NCBI GenBank assembly: GCA_022763485.1 | Contig: JALEGX010000061.1 | Coordinates: 1-48,739, forward strand | Direction of reading: 5' to 3' | Length of the DNA: 48,739 nt | Source of the DNA: Paracoccaceae bacterium | GTDB lineage: Bacteria; Pseudomonadota; Alphaproteobacteria; Rhodobacterales; Rhodobacteraceae | In this document: piece after piece, positions 18,963 to 27,079 of the stretch | How positions within the stretch are numbered: the stretch's first letter is position 1 | How the letters are laid out: every line of letters starts with the position of its first letter | The notes under the pieces: model-generated | What the model was told of the DNA's origin: nothing | What the model saw: only the letters and a program-made list of their open reading frames with translations | Database searches by the model: none | Translations under genes and position numbers: made by a program

Positions 18963-19702
18963 CAGAACAGTCCCGTGTTGATTGGCGAAGCAGCGGTCAT
19001 CCCACCGTCGATTGTGAACAACTGGCCCGTGGCGAATGCAGCCTCGTCCGAAGCAAGCCAGACCGCCATCGCCGCAATATCCGCCGGTTTGCCAAACCGC
19101 CGCGTCGCATGGCGCGCCAGCGCGTCGGCGCGGGCGGCCTGCGGGTCGTTCGAAAGGTCAAACCCGGCCTCCAGCATCCCGGTCTCAATCCAGCCGGGGC
19201 AGATCGCGTTACAGCGGACGCCGGGCCCGTGGTCCACCGCGATAGAGCGGGTCAGCCCGTGCACAAAGGCCTTGGAGGCGTTGTAAAGCGCCATCGACGG
19301 ATCCGCGACCTTGCCGGAGATTGAGCCGATATTGATGATCGATCCGCCTTGCGGCATAGCCGGGATGAAGGCGCGGCACATATTGAACACGCCCCGGCAA
19401 TTGGCCCCCATGACCAGATCCCAATCCGCATCGGTGCTGTCCACCACGGTCTTTTCGACCTGCACACCTGCATTGTTCACCAGAATGTCGGTGCCGCTGG
19501 TCAGTTCGGCAATGGCAAGGACGGCCTTGGCATCGGCAACATCCAGTTCGTACCAGGTGACGCTGTCATCCAGCCCCTCAGGTCGTGCGCCCCGGCCACA
19601 GGTCGCGACGGCCGCGCCTTCGGCCCGAAAGGCGTCGACGATGCCCCGGCCGATCCCCTGACGGCCGCCGGTTACAAAAGCGGTTTTCCCTACCAGTCTC
19701 AT
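18962..19702 (-). CDS. Short-chain dehydrogenase/reductase
   Basis: 246-aa classical SDR. Cofactor motif TGGRQGIG is at residues 11-18, NNAG at 76-79, and the catalytic Tyr140 and Lys144 in LYNASKAF. The gene overlaps both neighbours (four bases with the aldehyde dehydrogenase, one base with the hydroxyacid dehydrogenase), so it is tightly coupled in the operon. It would interconvert a secondary alcohol and ketone; the substrate cannot be read from sequence. It is a different protein from the second SDR of this operon at 22142. Confidence 0.85.
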   Translation of the reverse strand: MRLVGKTAFVTGGRQGIGRGIVDAFRAEGAAVATCGRGARPEGLDDSVTWYELDVADAKAVLAIAELTSGTDILVNNAGVQVEKTVVDSTDADWDLVMGANCRGVFNMCRAFIPAMPQGGSIINIGSISGKVADPSMALYNASKAFVHGLTRSIAVDHGPGVRCNAICPGWIETGMLEAGFDLSNDPQAARADALARHATRRFGKPADIAAMAVWLASDEAAFATGQLFTIDGGMTAASPINTGLF

Positions 19703-21114
19703 CCGTGTGCCACCATAACATGTCTGATTGAAGTGTATGCGTCGAGCGCATGAACGCTCATATCACAGCCGGTGCCGGACCCTTTCATCGCGGCCCAAGG
19801 CATTTCCGGCGTCGCAACGCCGTGGGTGTTGACCCAGGTGAAGCCGTATCGCAGGCGGCTCGTCATCTGCATCGCGCGGCCCACATTGGCGGTCCAGACG
19901 GAGGATGCCAGCCCGTAACGCCCTGTATTGGCAATCCGCAGCGCCTCTTCGGCGTCGGAAAACCGAGAGACCGTGACCACCGGGCCAAAGATCTCACTCG
20001 TTGCAGCCTCCGCGTCATTATCCACATTGGCAAGCACGGTGGGCTGGTAGAAGAAGCCCGGACCGTCGATAGCCGCGCCGCCGGTCACGATTTCGCAATT
20101 GGCGCGGTCGACAAAGCCTGCGACCCGGTCGCGTTGGGCGGCTGAAACGAGCGGCCCCATTTCGGTTCCCTCGGCCCGCTGCGCACCGACACGGATCTGT
20201 CCGACCTGATCCGCGATGGCGGCGACCAGCCGGTCATAGATCCCATCCTGCGCCAGCACCCGACAGGGCTGGGCGCAGTCCTGACCTGCGTTGAAAAAGC
20301 TGCCAAAGCGGATGGTCTCGGCCACCGCGTCGATATCGGCATCATCAAACACAATGACGGGCGCCTTGCCGCCCAGTTCCAGATGCACATGGCGGATCTG
20401 CTGGCTGGCGGCGCGCATCGCAGCCATGCCCGTGGCCGGGCTCCCGGTGATCGAGATCGCCTCCACCGCCGGGCTGTTGATCAGCTGGTCGCCAACCGTG
20501 AGGCCGGGGCCGTGAATCACGTTCAGCACGCCCTTGGGCAGGATGTCATTCAGCAGCTCGGCGGCGCGCAAGGTGGACAGCGGGGTGAGCTCTGACGGTT
20601 TCAGCACCACACTGCACCCGGCGGCAATCGGCGCGGCGAGCTTCCACGACGCCATCATCAACGGGTAGTTCCAGGGCGCAATGGCCGCAACCGGGCCAAC
20701 CGGGTCACGGCGGATCATGCTGGTGTGACCGGCCACGTATTCCCCGGCGGCCGAGCCGGACATGGTCCGTGCCGCGCCCGCAAAAAAGCGAAACGTGTCG
20801 ATGGTCAGCGGCATCTCATCGTCGCGGGCCGAAGGCCAGGGCTTGCCCACGTCCAGGCTTTCCAGCGCAGCCAACTCGTCCTGATGCGCCTCCAGACAAT
20901 CGGCAATCTCCAGCAATAGCGCGGCGCGATCGGCGGGCGTGCTGCTCCAGAACGCCTCAAAGGCGCTCTCACATGCGCGGACCGCCGCTTCGACCTGCTC
21001 GGGGCTGGCCTCAGCAACCTGAGCGATCTCAGCGCCCGTCGCCGGGTCGATGACAGGCAAGGCGGCGCCATCCCCGGCGACCAGTTCGCCATTGATCAGC
21101 ATGTTCGTCTGCAT
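19699..21114 (-). CDS. Aldehyde dehydrogenase, gamma-aminobutyraldehyde dehydrogenase-like
   Basis: 471-aa ALDH. Asn149 (APWNYP), Glu246 (HLELGGKAP) and nucleophile Cys280 in FFNAGQDCAQPCR. The GQDC form of the cysteine motif and the HTSMIRRDPVGPVAAIAPWNY block resemble aminobutyraldehyde/betaine-aldehyde dehydrogenases (PatD/YdcW group), which accept amino- or trimethylamino-aldehydes. Its stop overlaps the SDR start (ATGA), and it begins 16 bases after the BKACE stop. In a Rieske-oxygenase pathway it could oxidise the semialdehyde released by C-N cleavage. Confidence 0.86.
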   Translation of the reverse strand: MQTNMLINGELVAGDGAALPVIDPATGAEIAQVAEASPEQVEAAVRACESAFEAFWSSTPADRAALLLEIADCLEAHQDELAALESLDVGKPWPSARDDEMPLTIDTFRFFAGAARTMSGSAAGEYVAGHTSMIRRDPVGPVAAIAPWNYPLMMASWKLAAPIAAGCSVVLKPSELTPLSTLRAAELLNDILPKGVLNVIHGPGLTVGDQLINSPAVEAISITGSPATGMAAMRAASQQIRHVHLELGGKAPVIVFDDADIDAVAETIRFGSFFNAGQDCAQPCRVLAQDGIYDRLVAAIADQVGQIRVGAQRAEGTEMGPLVSAAQRDRVAGFVDRANCEIVTGGAAIDGPGFFYQPTVLANVDNDAEAATSEIFGPVVTVSRFSDAEEALRIANTGRYGLASSVWTANVGRAMQMTSRLRYGFTWVNTHGVATPEMPWAAMKGSGTGCDMSVHALDAYTSIRHVMVAHG

Positions 21115-21130
21115 CGCTCTCCCCTTTTCT

Positions 21131-22060
21131 TCAGAACGCGACCTGATCGCCGCCCTTCAGGCCCAGACGCGCACGCGCCTCGACTGGGGTGGCGACCCTA
21201 AGGCCCAGATTTTCGATGATGGCGCGGATCTTGCGGACCTGCTGCGCGCTGGACACCGCCTTTTCACCCGGCCCGATGTAAAGGCTGTCCTCCATCCCGA
21301 CGCGGACATTGCCACCCAGCAGCGCACTTTGCGTGGTAAAGGGAATCTGGTGCCGCCCGGCGGCCAGAACGGACCATTCATAGTCGTCCCCGAACAGCTT
21401 GTTGGCGATAGTGTGCATGTGCATGAGGTTGTCCAGATCGGCGCCAACCCCACCGAGGATGCCAAACACCATCTGCACGAAGATCGGCCCGTCAATCCAA
21501 CCCTGATCGCGGATCCAGGCGAGGTTGTAGAGATGGCCCAGGTCATAGCATTCGAACTCGAACCGTGTTCCGTGCCCCTGACCCAACTCCTTGAGGCAAT
21601 ATTCGATATCCGCGAAAGTGTTGCGAAAGATGAAATCACGGGTCATGTCCAGGAACTCGGGCTCCCAGGCGTGTTTCCAGTTTGAATACTTGCCCTTCAT
21701 CGGGAAGATGCCGAAATTCATCGAGCCGATATTCATGCTGGCCATTTCGGGGCTGGCGCGGGTGGCGGCGCGAAGGCGCTCCTCTCGCGTCATGCCAAGG
21801 CCGCCGCCGGTCGAGACATTCATGACCGCATCGGTGGCCTGTTTGATGCGCGGCAGAAACTCCATGAAGAGATCCGGGTTCGCATCGGGTTTGCCAGTTT
21901 CCGGATCGCGCGCGTGCAGGTGAATGATCGAGGCCCCGGCCTCGGCCGCCTCAATCGAGGCCGTGGCGATTTCCGTGGGCGTGATCGGTAGGTGCTCGGA
22001 CATCGTTGGGGTGTGAATCCCACCGGTCGGGGCACAGGTGATGATGACGGATTTGGCCAT
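21131..22060 (-). CDS. Beta-keto acid cleavage enzyme (BKACE, DUF849)
   Basis: 309-aa TIM-barrel Zn enzyme that condenses a beta-keto acid with acetyl-CoA, giving acetoacetate and a new acyl-CoA. Zn ligands His47 and His49 sit in IIHLHARDP, and the family blocks ASMNIGSMNFG, FVQMVFGILGG and VRVGMEDSLY are present. The start at 22060 has AAGGA 8 bases upstream. Homologues cleave 3-dehydrocarnitine or 3-keto-5-aminohexanoate; here the linked dehydrogenase, Rieske oxygenase and AraC regulator favour a quaternary-amine beta-keto acid. A second, distinct BKACE lies at 36131. Confidence 0.87.
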   Translation of the reverse strand: MAKSVIITCAPTGGIHTPTMSEHLPITPTEIATASIEAAEAGASIIHLHARDPETGKPDANPDLFMEFLPRIKQATDAVMNVSTGGGLGMTREERLRAATRASPEMASMNIGSMNFGIFPMKGKYSNWKHAWEPEFLDMTRDFIFRNTFADIEYCLKELGQGHGTRFEFECYDLGHLYNLAWIRDQGWIDGPIFVQMVFGILGGVGADLDNLMHMHTIANKLFGDDYEWSVLAAGRHQIPFTTQSALLGGNVRVGMEDSLYIGPGEKAVSSAQQVRKIRAIIENLGLRVATPVEARARLGLKGGDQVAF

Positions 22061-22083
22061 GCTCTGTCCTTCCTTTGAGGGGG

Positions 22084-22133
22084 GCATTTTCTTCTGCGAA
22101 GAAAATGCATCAGAAAATTCGCAGAATTTTCTG
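22084..22133 (-). repeat. Tandem hairpins between SDR and BKACE genes
   Basis: Two perfect hairpins lie side by side: 11-bp stem GCATTTTCTTC/GAAGAAAATGC (22084-22108) and 10-bp stem CAGAAAATTC/GAATTTTCTG (22111-22133), each with a 3-base loop. The second starts 8 bases past the SDR stop. The same core recurs at 24513-24538 in the same operon. Confidence 0.8.
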
Positions 22134-22141
22134 GCGTCGGT

Positions 22142-22942
22142 TCACAGCCGCATCTGTTGCACCTGGGCCGAGAGGCCCCCATCCAGAACCCAGAGCTGAC
22201 CGGAGGCATAGCGTGCTTCATCCGAGGCAAGCCAATTCACCAGATTGGCGATATCGTCCGGCGTGCCATAGGTGCGCATCGGATGCACATCGCGCACCGC
22301 CTGTTGCAGCTGATCAATCGTTTTGCCGCCACCGCCCGACCCATCACCGGTAAAGAAGCTTTGCAGCATGGGCGTATCCACATAGCCGGGGCAGATGGCG
22401 TTGACGCGGATGCCTTCGGGACCGTGATCGCAGGCCATGGCACGGGTCAGCGCATGTACTGCGCCCTTGGTGGCGCAATAGGCGGCCAGGCCGGGATCGG
22501 CGATGAACCCGTCATAGGAGCCAAAATTGATGATGCTGGCGCTGGCGCCTGACTTCGCGGCGGTGCGCATCAACGGCAGGGCATATTTCGACGTCAGGAA
22601 GGTGCCGGTGCAGTTTACTGCAAAGCTACGGTTCCATTCGTCCAGCGTGGTCTCTTCGATGGTCTTTTCGATCTCGATCCCGGCAGCGTTGACCAGAATG
22701 TCGAGCTTTCCTGTCTCAGCCTGGACCCGCTCCATCGCGGCGATGGCGTCGGCTTCCTGCGTGACGTCGAGTTTGACGAATTGGCTGCCATCGTCGTCAT
22801 GTTCCGCGAGCGACCCCTGAGGCGTCAGGTCGGCGGCATAAACCCGCGCACCTTCGCGCAGGAAGCGCGCCACAATCGCGTGTCCAATACCGCCGCGTCC
22901 GCCGGTGACCAGCGCGGTTTTGCCTTCAAGAATTCCTGTCAT
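22142..22942 (-). CDS. Short-chain dehydrogenase/reductase
   Basis: 266-aa classical SDR with TGGRGGIG at residues 13-20, NAAG at 85-88, Ser142, Tyr155 and Lys159 (YCATK), and ICPGYVDTPM near the C-terminal substrate loop. The gene starts inside the last 17 bases of the sulfatase gene, so translation is probably coupled. A Gly/Ser-rich loop (GDGSGGGGK) precedes the last helices. Role: oxidation of an alcohol in the pathway of this operon; substrate unknown. Confidence 0.85.
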   Translation of the reverse strand: MTGILEGKTALVTGGRGGIGHAIVARFLREGARVYAADLTPQGSLAEHDDDGSQFVKLDVTQEADAIAAMERVQAETGKLDILVNAAGIEIEKTIEETTLDEWNRSFAVNCTGTFLTSKYALPLMRTAAKSGASASIINFGSYDGFIADPGLAAYCATKGAVHALTRAMACDHGPEGIRVNAICPGYVDTPMLQSFFTGDGSGGGGKTIDQLQQAVRDVHPMRTYGTPDDIANLVNWLASDEARYASGQLWVLDGGLSAQVQQMRL

Positions 22943-24467
22943 CTATCTTCCCCGGGTTCAGTCGGTAATGGTCTGCGGCGACAGTCCAATCCATGTGATT
23001 GCGCACATATTGCTGGCTGGCGTCAGAGGGCGGGTTGTAGTCCCAATGCTCGCCCGCCCCGGCCTCCATCGCCGCATGAAGCGCGCGGCGGCTTTTCTGG
23101 GTGGCGATGATGTTGCGGCGGAGCGCCTCACTGTCCCAGCGCTCTGCGACCTCGGCTGCAAAGGCGCTTGCGGCCTTGGCATAGTCCGGATCCTGCGCCA
23201 GGTTACGGGTCTCCAGCGGGTCGGCGGCCAGATCATAGAGCTGCGGCGGATCCGGATCACAATGGATGTATTTGAGCGGCCCGCGCCGGATCATGAAAAC
23301 CGGGTAGGGCGTCATCTCGGCGCAGTATTCCCCTATTGCCTCGTCCACCGGATCGGCCTCCCCGCGTGCCAGCGGCAGCAGGGAGCGGCCGTCAATGGGT
23401 TCGCCAAGCTGGTCGAGATCACCGCCAGCAAGGTCAATAAACGTGGGCAACAGGTCAAGCAGGGAGCAGGCGTTGACGGCTGTGCCCTGCGCAATGTCCG
23501 GACCGGCGATCACCAGCGGCACGCGGGCGGAGTGGTCGAAGAAGTTCATCTTGTACCACAGCCCGCGTTCGCCCAGCATGTCCCCATGATCGGCGGTGAC
23601 GATAATCACCGTGTCCTCTGCGGCGCCGATATCGTCGATGGTTTTGACGATCTCACCAATCTTGCTGTCGAAATAGCTGACATTGGCCAGATAGGCACGC
23701 CGTGCGCGGCGAACCTCCTCTTCACTCAGAGGCACGGAACTGGCCTCGATCCCATCCATGACGCGGCGCGAGAACGGGTCCTGATCCTCCAGCGCCGGGG
23801 TGAATTCCGGCATCGGGATCTCTGCGTCAGCATAAAGATCCCACCATTCGGGCTTGGCCACGTAAGGATCATGGGGGTGGATGAAGCTGGCCACCAAGCA
23901 AAACGGCGTGGCCTGTCCCGACGCGCGTTCACGCCCCCGATCGATCAGCCAGCGACGGGCGGCGAACCCGACTTCGTCATCATAGTCGGTCTGGAAGGTG
24001 GCGATGGCGACACCGCTTTCCTTGACCGTCTGCATATTGTGATACCACTTGTCGATACGCTCATCCGGGGCCTCCCAATCCGGGGTCCAGGCGAAATCGG
24101 CGGGGTAGATATCCGTGGTGACCCGGTCCTGAAACCCGTGTTTCTGATCGGGGCCGACGAAATGCATCTTGCCCGACAGGCAGGTGCGATACCCCAGTGC
24201 TTTCAGATAGTGTGCAAAGGTCGGCACAGAGGCCCGGAATTCGCTGGCATTGTCATAGGCGGCTATGCGGCTGATCAGCTGCCCGGACATGAAGGCAAAG
24301 CGCGAAGGCGCGCAGAGCGGCGAATTGCAATAGGCCGCATCAAAGCGCATGCCGTGCGCTGCCAATGCATCCAGATTCGGAGTTTTGGCGATGGGATGAC
24401 CATAGGCCCCGGTCCAGTGTGGGGCCAATTGGTCAGCCATGATGACAACGATATTGGGCTGGGTCAT
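22926..24467 (-). CDS. betC: Choline-sulfatase
   Basis: 513-aa sulfatase that hydrolyses choline O-sulfate to choline and sulfate. The formylglycine motif C-x-P-S-R is at Cys52 (NSPLCAPSR), the metal-site start NIVVIMADQ at residues 5-13, DHGDMLGERGLWYKM in the middle, and the C-terminal tail YVRNHMD that marks BetC proteins, as does the phrase SGKMHFVGPDQKHGF. Length equals known BetC (about 510). The frame extends upstream, but the ATG at 24467 gives the family N-terminus. No ribosome site precedes it and a hairpin ends 3 bases before it. Unusually, it sits with a Rieske oxygenase and BKACE instead of betAB, so a related sulfate ester is possible. Confidence 0.87.
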   Translation of the reverse strand: MTQPNIVVIMADQLAPHWTGAYGHPIAKTPNLDALAAHGMRFDAAYCNSPLCAPSRFAFMSGQLISRIAAYDNASEFRASVPTFAHYLKALGYRTCLSGKMHFVGPDQKHGFQDRVTTDIYPADFAWTPDWEAPDERIDKWYHNMQTVKESGVAIATFQTDYDDEVGFAARRWLIDRGRERASGQATPFCLVASFIHPHDPYVAKPEWWDLYADAEIPMPEFTPALEDQDPFSRRVMDGIEASSVPLSEEEVRRARRAYLANVSYFDSKIGEIVKTIDDIGAAEDTVIIVTADHGDMLGERGLWYKMNFFDHSARVPLVIAGPDIAQGTAVNACSLLDLLPTFIDLAGGDLDQLGEPIDGRSLLPLARGEADPVDEAIGEYCAEMTPYPVFMIRRGPLKYIHCDPDPPQLYDLAADPLETRNLAQDPDYAKAASAFAAEVAERWDSEALRRNIIATQKSRRALHAAMEAGAGEHWDYNPPSDASQQYVRNHMDWTVAADHYRLNPGKIDDRNS

Positions 24468-24470
24468 GAG

Positions 24471-24538
24471 ATTTTTTTCGCTGAAAAAAATTTGGCCGTG
24501 GCGGGACTGGGAAAAGAAAATTCGTACGAATTTTCTTT
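24471..24538 (-). repeat. Pair of hairpins between Rieske and sulfatase genes
   Basis: A 26-bp perfect palindrome (24513-24538, core AGAAAATTCG/CGAATTTTCT) begins 8 bases past the Rieske stop. A second hairpin, 9-bp stem with GCT loop (24471-24491), ends next to the sulfatase start. The arrangement mirrors 22084-22133. Confidence 0.8.
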
Positions 24539-24546
24539 GTGTCCCC

Positions 24547-25740
24547 TCATGCCGGGTCCGCCATCTTGTAGGCGTCCAGAACCAGACCGTGGAAATGATG
24601 TACCGCGTGTTCGGATTTGCCCGACCCGGTGGGATCGTTGACAATGCGCCCCTGGGTGAAGGCAGGCGTGTTCATACCACGCTGCACACTTTCGACGATG
24701 TCGATATCTTCGCGCTGCAGCACCTCGTCCAGATAGCGGATCGCCTCCAACTCCATTTCGTCAGGTTCGGGCGTTTCCAGAAAGAAATCATAGGTTTCCA
24801 GCGTACGGTCTGGTCCGACGGGGATGATGTTCAGCACGATCATCGAAGAGCGCCCCGGATAACGCATCAGGCAGGTGGTAGGCCACAGCCACCAGACCGC
24901 ATGGGTGCGCACGGTGGCGTTTGACACGTCATAGGCGGTGTTGGCGCCTTTGCCGGCCTCGGCCATATGGCTGGAATAGATGCCGTAGGTGGTCACCTTG
25001 TAGGTGTCCATGTCCACCAGATCGCAGAAATCCTTGTGCGCGGTGGGGCAGTGATAGCATTCGAGGAAGTTGTCGACGACGTTTTTCCAGTTCGACTTGA
25101 TGTCATAGGTCAGCCGATGGCCGAAGGTCAGCTGCTCGATATCGGGCGCCCAGTGGCGGATTTCTGTTTCCAGATCGCCCGAGACCTCGCGCAGGGGTGC
25201 AGCGGTGGGGTCAAGGTTGACATAGATGAAGCCCGCGAACTCTTCGACCTGGACCTGATCCAGGCAGATGTCGCCGGTGCTGAAATCCTCCAGATGTTCG
25301 GTTTCCGGCGCGCGCACCAGTTGACCGTCCAGCTTGTAGACCCAGGCATGATAGGGGCACATGATGCGGGTGGTTTCACCCTCTCCCTTTAACAGCTCAT
25401 GCGCCCGGTGTTTGCAGACGTTGTAGAACGCCCGCAGATCGCCCTCGCGATCGCGCACTACGGCAATCGGCTGACCTGCAATTTCGATGGTAACGTAGGA
25501 ACCCGGGTTGCGCAGCTTTTCCACGTGACAAACCCATTGCCAGGTCTTAGCGATGATCTCACTCTGATCGGCGGCGAACCATTCTCGCTGCACATAGGCG
25601 TCCGCCTTCAGCGATTGCGAATTCCCGGCATCCGGTGAGAACCCGTCACCGATGGTAGAGAACTGAGCCTTGGTGGGTAGGTCTGTCACGCCGCACACTC
25701 CTTTGCCTGCCGTTGTGGTTGTCAGAGTATGATCAGTCAC
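24547..25740 (-). CDS. Rieske non-heme iron oxygenase, CntA/GbcA-like (quaternary amine)
   Basis: 397-aa oxygenase component. The Rieske cluster ligands are Cys109, His111, Cys128 and His131 (CKHRAH, CPYH). The mononuclear iron site is His230 and His235 in NFLECYHCPTAH, with a later acidic ligand. The residue bridging the two centres is Glu227, where most Rieske oxygenases have Asp; carnitine oxygenase CntA is known for this Glu. Relatives cleave carnitine to trimethylamine or demethylate glycine betaine. The start appears to be the GTG at 25740, because no ATG fits and a stop lies 8 codons upstream. No reductase partner is encoded nearby. It is the first catalytic gene downstream of the AraC regulator. 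Confidence 0.85.
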   Translation of the reverse strand: MTDHTLTTTTAGKGVCGVTDLPTKAQFSTIGDGFSPDAGNSQSLKADAYVQREWFAADQSEIIAKTWQWVCHVEKLRNPGSYVTIEIAGQPIAVVRDREGDLRAFYNVCKHRAHELLKGEGETTRIMCPYHAWVYKLDGQLVRAPETEHLEDFSTGDICLDQVQVEEFAGFIYVNLDPTAAPLREVSGDLETEIRHWAPDIEQLTFGHRLTYDIKSNWKNVVDNFLECYHCPTAHKDFCDLVDMDTYKVTTYGIYSSHMAEAGKGANTAYDVSNATVRTHAVWWLWPTTCLMRYPGRSSMIVLNIIPVGPDRTLETYDFFLETPEPDEMELEAIRYLDEVLQREDIDIVESVQRGMNTPAFTQGRIVNDPTGSGKSEHAVHHFHGLVLDAYKMADPA

Positions 25741-25795
25741 AAATGCAGGTTTCAGAGGCAGTCAAATAGCCACATGATAAACCTTATTCGCCGTT

Positions 25796-26812
25796 TTAGG
25801 GCGAATGTGAGGGCCTGTACATCGGCCATGCCCGAAACTCGAAGGGGACACGGCCGTCGACGCGGTCCTTGTTCGGAGGCACACCAAACCGCGCCTTGTA
25901 GGCGCGGGAGAAGTGGACGTGACTTGGAAACCCGCAGGCCAGAGCCACTTCGGACAAGGGCAATTCGGTCTGCGTGACCAGCCCCCGGGCCCGGTCCAGG
26001 CGGATATCGCGGTAGTAGAGCTGGGGGCTGGTTTTCACATAGTCCTGAAACAGACGGTTCAGCTGGCGTTGTGACACACCGGCCAACCGACACAGATCGG
26101 GGATGCTGATCAGCGTCTCCAGATGGCGCTCCATGATTTCGATGGCTTTGCGTACTTTCGGAGGTGCCGTATTGCCCAACGGCTCCAGATGATCGTCCGT
26201 TTGATGCGCGCCGGGCCCCCGGAGGGTCGAATAAAACAGGTATTTTGCGCAATCATTGGTCAACGCGTCCCCCACCAACCCGCGCAACAGGAAGAGCGCA
26301 TATTCTCCGGACGCGGCACCGCCACAGCAGGTTCCAAGGGTGCCTTCGTGAAGAAACAGATCCTCGCTGATGCCCGTGTCGGGATATTTCTCACCAAATG
26401 CATCGATGTGCTCATAGTGAACGGTGGCCTGTTTTCCGTCCAGCAGCCCCGCCTGCGCCAGAATGAAGGCCGCGGTATCCAGTCCGGCAATGTAGCGCCC
26501 GGCACGGGCAAATTTGCGCAACGCCGTCAGCAGCGCCTCGCTGGCAAAGGCTTCGGGGGTCCAGCTGCTGGACAGGACAACGATATCCGGATGCGCCTGC
26601 TTGAAGTCCCCAAGGGCCTGAACCGCGATCTCGACCCCATTGCTGGCGCGGCACAATCCGCCCTGCTCACTGACGAAAGACCAGTGAAACAGCTGCCGCC
26701 CGGCAAGGTAGTTTGCCGCGCGAAACGGGTCCAGAAATGCCATTGTGGCCGCCAGGTTGAAATGCGGCGTGACCAGAACCAGTACTTCGGTGACGGCGTT
26801 CTTCTTCTGCAT
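25796..26812 (-). CDS. AraC-family regulator with DJ-1/PfpI domain (GbdR/CdhR-like)
   Basis: 338-aa regulator. Residues 1-190 form a class I glutamine-amidotransferase-like sensor domain (GLDTAAFILAQAGLLDGKQATVHYEHIDAF, CCGGAASGEYALFLLRG), and residues 220-325 two AraC helix-turn-helix motifs. Proteins with this layout include GbdR (glycine betaine) and CdhR (carnitine) of Pseudomonas. The ATG at 26812 was preferred over a GTG at 26842. It lies 55 bases upstream of the Rieske gene on the same strand, so it could be the first gene of, or the activator for, the 18009-25740 operon. A betaine-like effector is inferred. Confidence 0.85.
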   Translation of the reverse strand: MQKKNAVTEVLVLVTPHFNLAATMAFLDPFRAANYLAGRQLFHWSFVSEQGGLCRASNGVEIAVQALGDFKQAHPDIVVLSSSWTPEAFASEALLTALRKFARAGRYIAGLDTAAFILAQAGLLDGKQATVHYEHIDAFGEKYPDTGISEDLFLHEGTLGTCCGGAASGEYALFLLRGLVGDALTNDCAKYLFYSTLRGPGAHQTDDHLEPLGNTAPPKVRKAIEIMERHLETLISIPDLCRLAGVSQRQLNRLFQDYVKTSPQLYYRDIRLDRARGLVTQTELPLSEVALACGFPSHVHFSRAYKARFGVPPNKDRVDGRVPFEFRAWPMYRPSHSP

Positions 26813-27079
26813 GCGGCCACCATAGTTCAGCCGCGCGTGCACGACGAGCGGTTCATGCGAAAATCGTTACCGCTGGACAGACCAAAGAAAACGCAACGTA
26901 GTTTGAAGAACTGCGCGAGAATTGACACTGCATACATTGCCAACCTGCTCAGGACACCGTGAAATGGGTCAGAACCGATCCATCGCCCATGCCCAACCGG
27001 CGGCTGGGCCCCAGAACAGAAATTTTTCGGGTTTGGCGTCGTGCATACACTGAACCCGTTGCTTGAAAAGGAAAAACCA
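26813..27079. other. Intergenic region between divergent AraC and MDR genes
   Basis: The longest noncoding stretch of the window (267 bases). It must hold promoters for both divergent genes. A TTGACA occurs at 26922-26927 without a convincing -10 partner. I see no RNA gene, repeat or small ORF with a ribosome site here. Confidence 0.4.

Noticed and set aside
22905..24641. Long forward open frame (578 codons) opposite the choline-sulfatase
   Set aside because: Mirror of the betC coding frame in GC-rich DNA; no ribosome site and no family features.
26843..27079. Possible small RNA or riboswitch in the longest intergenic gap
   Set aside because: No strong paired structure, terminator or conserved motif recognised there.
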